Source: an uncultured Opitutaceae bacterium (GTDB taxonomy: Bacteria > Verrucomicrobiota > Verrucomicrobiia > Opitutales > Opitutaceae). From it: a stretch of 43,738 nucleotides of DNA. The position numbers and the translations under genes are program-made. The notes under the pieces are model-generated. The model was not told the DNA's origin, ran no database searches, and worked only from the letters and a program-made list of their open reading frames with translations. Shown piece by piece: positions 41,384 through 43,738 of the stretch (positions within the stretch are counted from its first letter, which is position 1; the number at the start of each line of letters is the position of its first letter). The stretch covers positions 1 to 43,738 of the forward strand of contig CAIYUN010000031.1 of the NCBI GenBank assembly GCA_903929355.1, given 5' to 3'.

Positions 41384-43525
41384 ATGTCCGGCCCCCCCGC
41401 GCCATCCCTTCGCCCCCCGCTTGTTTGGACCTTGGTCAGCGTGCTGCTCGCCACCTTTGCGGCGGCCTGCCTCTATGTGGCCGACCACACCTCGCCGACC
41501 TTTGACGAGCCGGACCAACTGGCCACCGGCTACCATGCGCTCATCTGGTTGGGCCGTTCCGACCCCGGGCTGGCCGGCACCAACATGGTCTACACCAACC
41601 AAGACCTGCGGTTCACCCAGATGTGGGAGGCTCTGCCACTGCTGGCCTTCAAGTCGCGGCCGCACTTTCCCACCATCGCGGAGCAGCAGCAGGCGCCCGG
41701 CATCAATTTCGGCCGGTTGTTCATCTTTGACCCGCGGAACGACACCGAGGCGATGGTCTTTTGGAGCCGCGCCATGGTGGTCCTGCTGGCCGTGGTGCTG
41801 GGTCTCGTCCTTTTCCTGTGGTCACGCCGGCTCTGGGGAGCCGGCGCCGGGCTGGTGACCCTGGCCTGCTATTGCCTCAACCCGCTGGTCATCGCGCACA
41901 GCGCCGTCGCGACGACGGACATCCCCACCACCTTGTTTTACACGCTGGCGGTGGCCGCGCTCTGGCGGCTGTTTCACCAGGTCAGCGCGGGCAACGTGTT
42001 GCTGACCGGCCTCGCCGCCGGGGTGCTCGGAGCCTGCAAAATCAGCGGGCTGCTGGTGGTGCCGGTTGCCGGAATTTTGCTGGTCTGGCGCCTCGTCGTC
42101 AACCGACCGCTGGTGCTCAAGCTGCCCGGGCGGCCGGCGGCGCCCGCGCAAGCGCCGGCCTGGTTACTCCTGCCCGGCGCGTTGGTGTCCGCGGTCCTCG
42201 TCGCCTACCTGGTGGTGTGGACGCTCTACGGTTTCCGCTACCCGATGGGCGACGTGGCGCAGACCGCCTCGTGGGTGACCAACCCCAAGCTGCAGCTGGG
42301 CTTTGCCTCCCCCATCATCCAGATCGGCCGGGACTGGCGGCTGCTGCCCGAGGCCTATCTCTATGACCTGCACCTGTTCTCGATGAGCGGCAGCCTCCGG
42401 CAAGCGTTTCTGATGGGCGAATATTCGCTGAACGGCTGGTGGTATTTTTTCCCGGTGGCGTTTCTGGTGAAGACTCCCCTGCCCTTCCTGCTCCTGCTCG
42501 CCGCCGCGGTGGTGGTCGCGTGGCGGGGCCGGGCGGTGCTGGCAGATCAATTCTACCGGCTCACGCCCCTGCTGGTGCTGAGCGCGGTCTATGGCGGGGC
42601 CGCGCTCGCCGGCAACCTCAACATCGGCGCGCGCCATCTGCTGCCGTTGCATCCCCTGCTCTTCGTCTTTGCCGGCCTGCTCGCCTCCCTCCCCCTGGCC
42701 TCCCCGCGGATCCGGGCGGCCTGGATCGGCGCGCTCCTGCTTTGGTCGGCGGTCGAGGCGGCCGCGGTGCACCCAAGCTACCTCGCCTATTTCAACGAGC
42801 TGGCCGGCGGCCCCTCGGAGGGCCACCGCTATCTGGTGGACAGTTCCTATGAGTGGGGCCAGGAGCTGCCAGCCGTCCAGCGCTGGCTCGCCGCCCGCAC
42901 CGCGCAGCCCGGGCCCAAGCCGCCCTTGTATCTCGCCTACTTTGGCTGCGCCGACCTGACCCATTATGGCCTCAAACCCAGCCTCAGCCCTGGCGACGGG
43001 GGCAATGTGATCCAGTTGCCCTCCTTTTATGACACGCGCCCGGGCCAGCCCTACGAGCTGCAGCCCGGCACCTACCTCATCAGCGTCACGTTGCAAAAAT
43101 CCCTTTACGCCGCGATGACGATGGGGCCGTGGCGCCCAACCTACGAGCAGGCTTATCAGAGTGTCCTCAAGGACATGGCCAAGCTCAAGGAAGCCATGGC
43201 CAGCCGGAGCTCGCTCGACTTCTTGTGTGAACAGGAAGGCCGGGCCGCGGCCCCGTCGGCCACCCCGGATCAGGCCCGCCAGTTCGGCGCCCAAATCTGG
43301 GCCCGCAAGATCCGTCTCCACGACGAGCTACGCTTCAGCCGGCTCTGCGCCTATCTGCGCGGGCGGGAGCCCGAGGAGCGCATCGGCTATGGGATCATGG
43401 TCTATCAGTTGTCCGCCACCGAGCTGGACAAGGCGCTCAACGGCCCGCCCGCTGAGCTGCGGGAAAACTACGTCATCAAGGGCACGGAGAATTCCACCCA
43501 GGACCAGCTCGGCTTCATCAAGTGA
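41384..43525 (+). CDS. GT39/ArnT-like membrane glycosyltransferase
   Basis: The ATG at 41384 gives 713 residues. A first membrane span (about 13-33) leads to a loop with the acidic pair of GT-C enzymes, SPTFDEPDQLATGYH (Asp41, Glu42). More than eight further spans follow, for example AMVVLLAVVLGLVLFLW and LLLPGALVSAVLVAYLVVW. The loop with KTPLPFLLLLAA and the stretch IGARHLLPLHPLLFVFAGL are typical of the dolichyl-phosphate-mannose mannosyltransferase-like family. SYLAYFNELAGGP, then SSYEWGQELPAVQRWL mark the long C-terminal soluble region. It probably moves a sugar from a lipid carrier to protein or surface glycan; donor and acceptor are unknown. The divergent TMTC-like gene suggests a shared glycosylation role. 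Confidence 0.85.
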   Translation: MSGPPAPSLRPPLVWTLVSVLLATFAAACLYVADHTSPTFDEPDQLATGYHALIWLGRSDPGLAGTNMVYTNQDLRFTQMWEALPLLAFKSRPHFPTIAEQQQAPGINFGRLFIFDPRNDTEAMVFWSRAMVVLLAVVLGLVLFLWSRRLWGAGAGLVTLACYCLNPLVIAHSAVATTDIPTTLFYTLAVAALWRLFHQVSAGNVLLTGLAAGVLGACKISGLLVVPVAGILLVWRLVVNRPLVLKLPGRPAAPAQAPAWLLLPGALVSAVLVAYLVVWTLYGFRYPMGDVAQTASWVTNPKLQLGFASPIIQIGRDWRLLPEAYLYDLHLFSMSGSLRQAFLMGEYSLNGWWYFFPVAFLVKTPLPFLLLLAAAVVVAWRGRAVLADQFYRLTPLLVLSAVYGGAALAGNLNIGARHLLPLHPLLFVFAGLLASLPLASPRIRAAWIGALLLWSAVEAAAVHPSYLAYFNELAGGPSEGHRYLVDSSYEWGQELPAVQRWLAARTAQPGPKPPLYLAYFGCADLTHYGLKPSLSPGDGGNVIQLPSFYDTRPGQPYELQPGTYLISVTLQKSLYAAMTMGPWRPTYEQAYQSVLKDMAKLKEAMASRSSLDFLCEQEGRAAAPSATPDQARQFGAQIWARKIRLHDELRFSRLCAYLRGREPEERIGYGIMVYQLSATELDKALNGPPAELRENYVIKGTENSTQDQLGFIK

Positions 43526-43606
43526 CGCGGGGCCCCGGCGCAGCACCCGGTCAGGCGGATTAATTGGGAGGCAAGAGGTTTGAACCGAAAATGCGCTGAA
43601 GGATTA

Positions 43607-43646
43607 CACAGAGAACACAGAGTGCAGACACAGAGTTCACAGAGCA
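43607..43646. repeat. nonamer array (CACAGAGAA type)
   Basis: Four 9-base units (CACAGAGAA, CACAGAGTG, CACAGAGTT, CACAGAGCA) with a four-base insertion after the second. They lie in the final 213 bases, where I find no gene. Confidence 0.7.
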
Positions 43647-43738
43647 AACCACTTAAAGATTCAATGGGGGCTGCAATACCCGCACCCGCAGGGTGACATC
43701 CAAAGCTTCCCTCCTTCCGATGTATTTCTGCTCTGTGA

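Noticed and set aside
39423-41858. 811-codon plus-strand frame opposite the TMTC-like gene
   Set aside because: It is hydrophilic, rich in Gly, Gln and Arg, and mirrors membrane spans on the other strand; no family features.

Overview
The window looks like chromosomal DNA of a GC-rich verrucomicrobial bacterium, most likely of the Opitutaceae. This rests on gene content, not on any marker gene: DUF1552 and DUF1592 (planctomycete-type cytochrome) proteins, many secreted glycoside hydrolases, an OpcA-like partner beside zwf, TTG and GTG starts, poor Shine-Dalgarno sites, and intergenic spaces filled with short repeat arrays. No tRNA, rRNA, CRISPR array, transposase or prophage gene was seen.

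Region 1 (1-24,700) is a polysaccharide-degradation locus. It opens with an ECF sigma factor (218-805, minus), a secreted DUF3472 protein (996-1880, minus) and a secreted alpha/beta hydrolase (2019-2945, minus). A divergent plus-strand run follows: DUF1552 protein, second hydrolase, DUF1592/DUF1587 cytochrome-like protein starting at TTG, and a pectate lyase (3265-10261). A long minus-strand run then carries GH31 with a PA14 insert (21797-24667), a TPR protein enclosing two aspartic-protease DTG motifs (18683-21463), a GH78 rhamnosidase (15619-18345) and two tandem GH3 enzymes (10621-15442). Together the set suggests attack on pectin/rhamnogalacturonan and perhaps xyloglucan side chains. No transporter is present in the window.

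Region 2 (24,879-34,822) is a signalling island. On the minus strand, a REC-PP2C-HATPase protein, a STAS protein and a CheA-like kinase without a CheW domain form a tight operon. The architecture resembles the HsbR/HsbA partner switch of Pseudomonas, with a CheA-like Hpt kinase in place of HptB. Divergently, two large hybrid histidine kinases overlap by 53 bases. This is the best candidate in the window for an undescribed system.

Region 3 (35,012-38,743) is the oxidative pentose phosphate cluster zwf, opcA-like, pgl, all on the plus strand. Region 4 (38,913-43,525) is a divergent pair of multi-spanning membrane proteins: a TMTC-like TPR protein and a GT39/ArnT-like glycosyltransferase.

Three repeat classes occupy the gaps: REP-like hairpins headed by GTAG or GTGG, palindromic GGATC/TCGGTC blocks, and arrays of 7-, 8- or 9-base units. 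Several arrays reach into genes: the opcA-like start codon and the pectate lyase stop codon lie inside arrays, and one array abuts a lipobox peptide that has no ATG.
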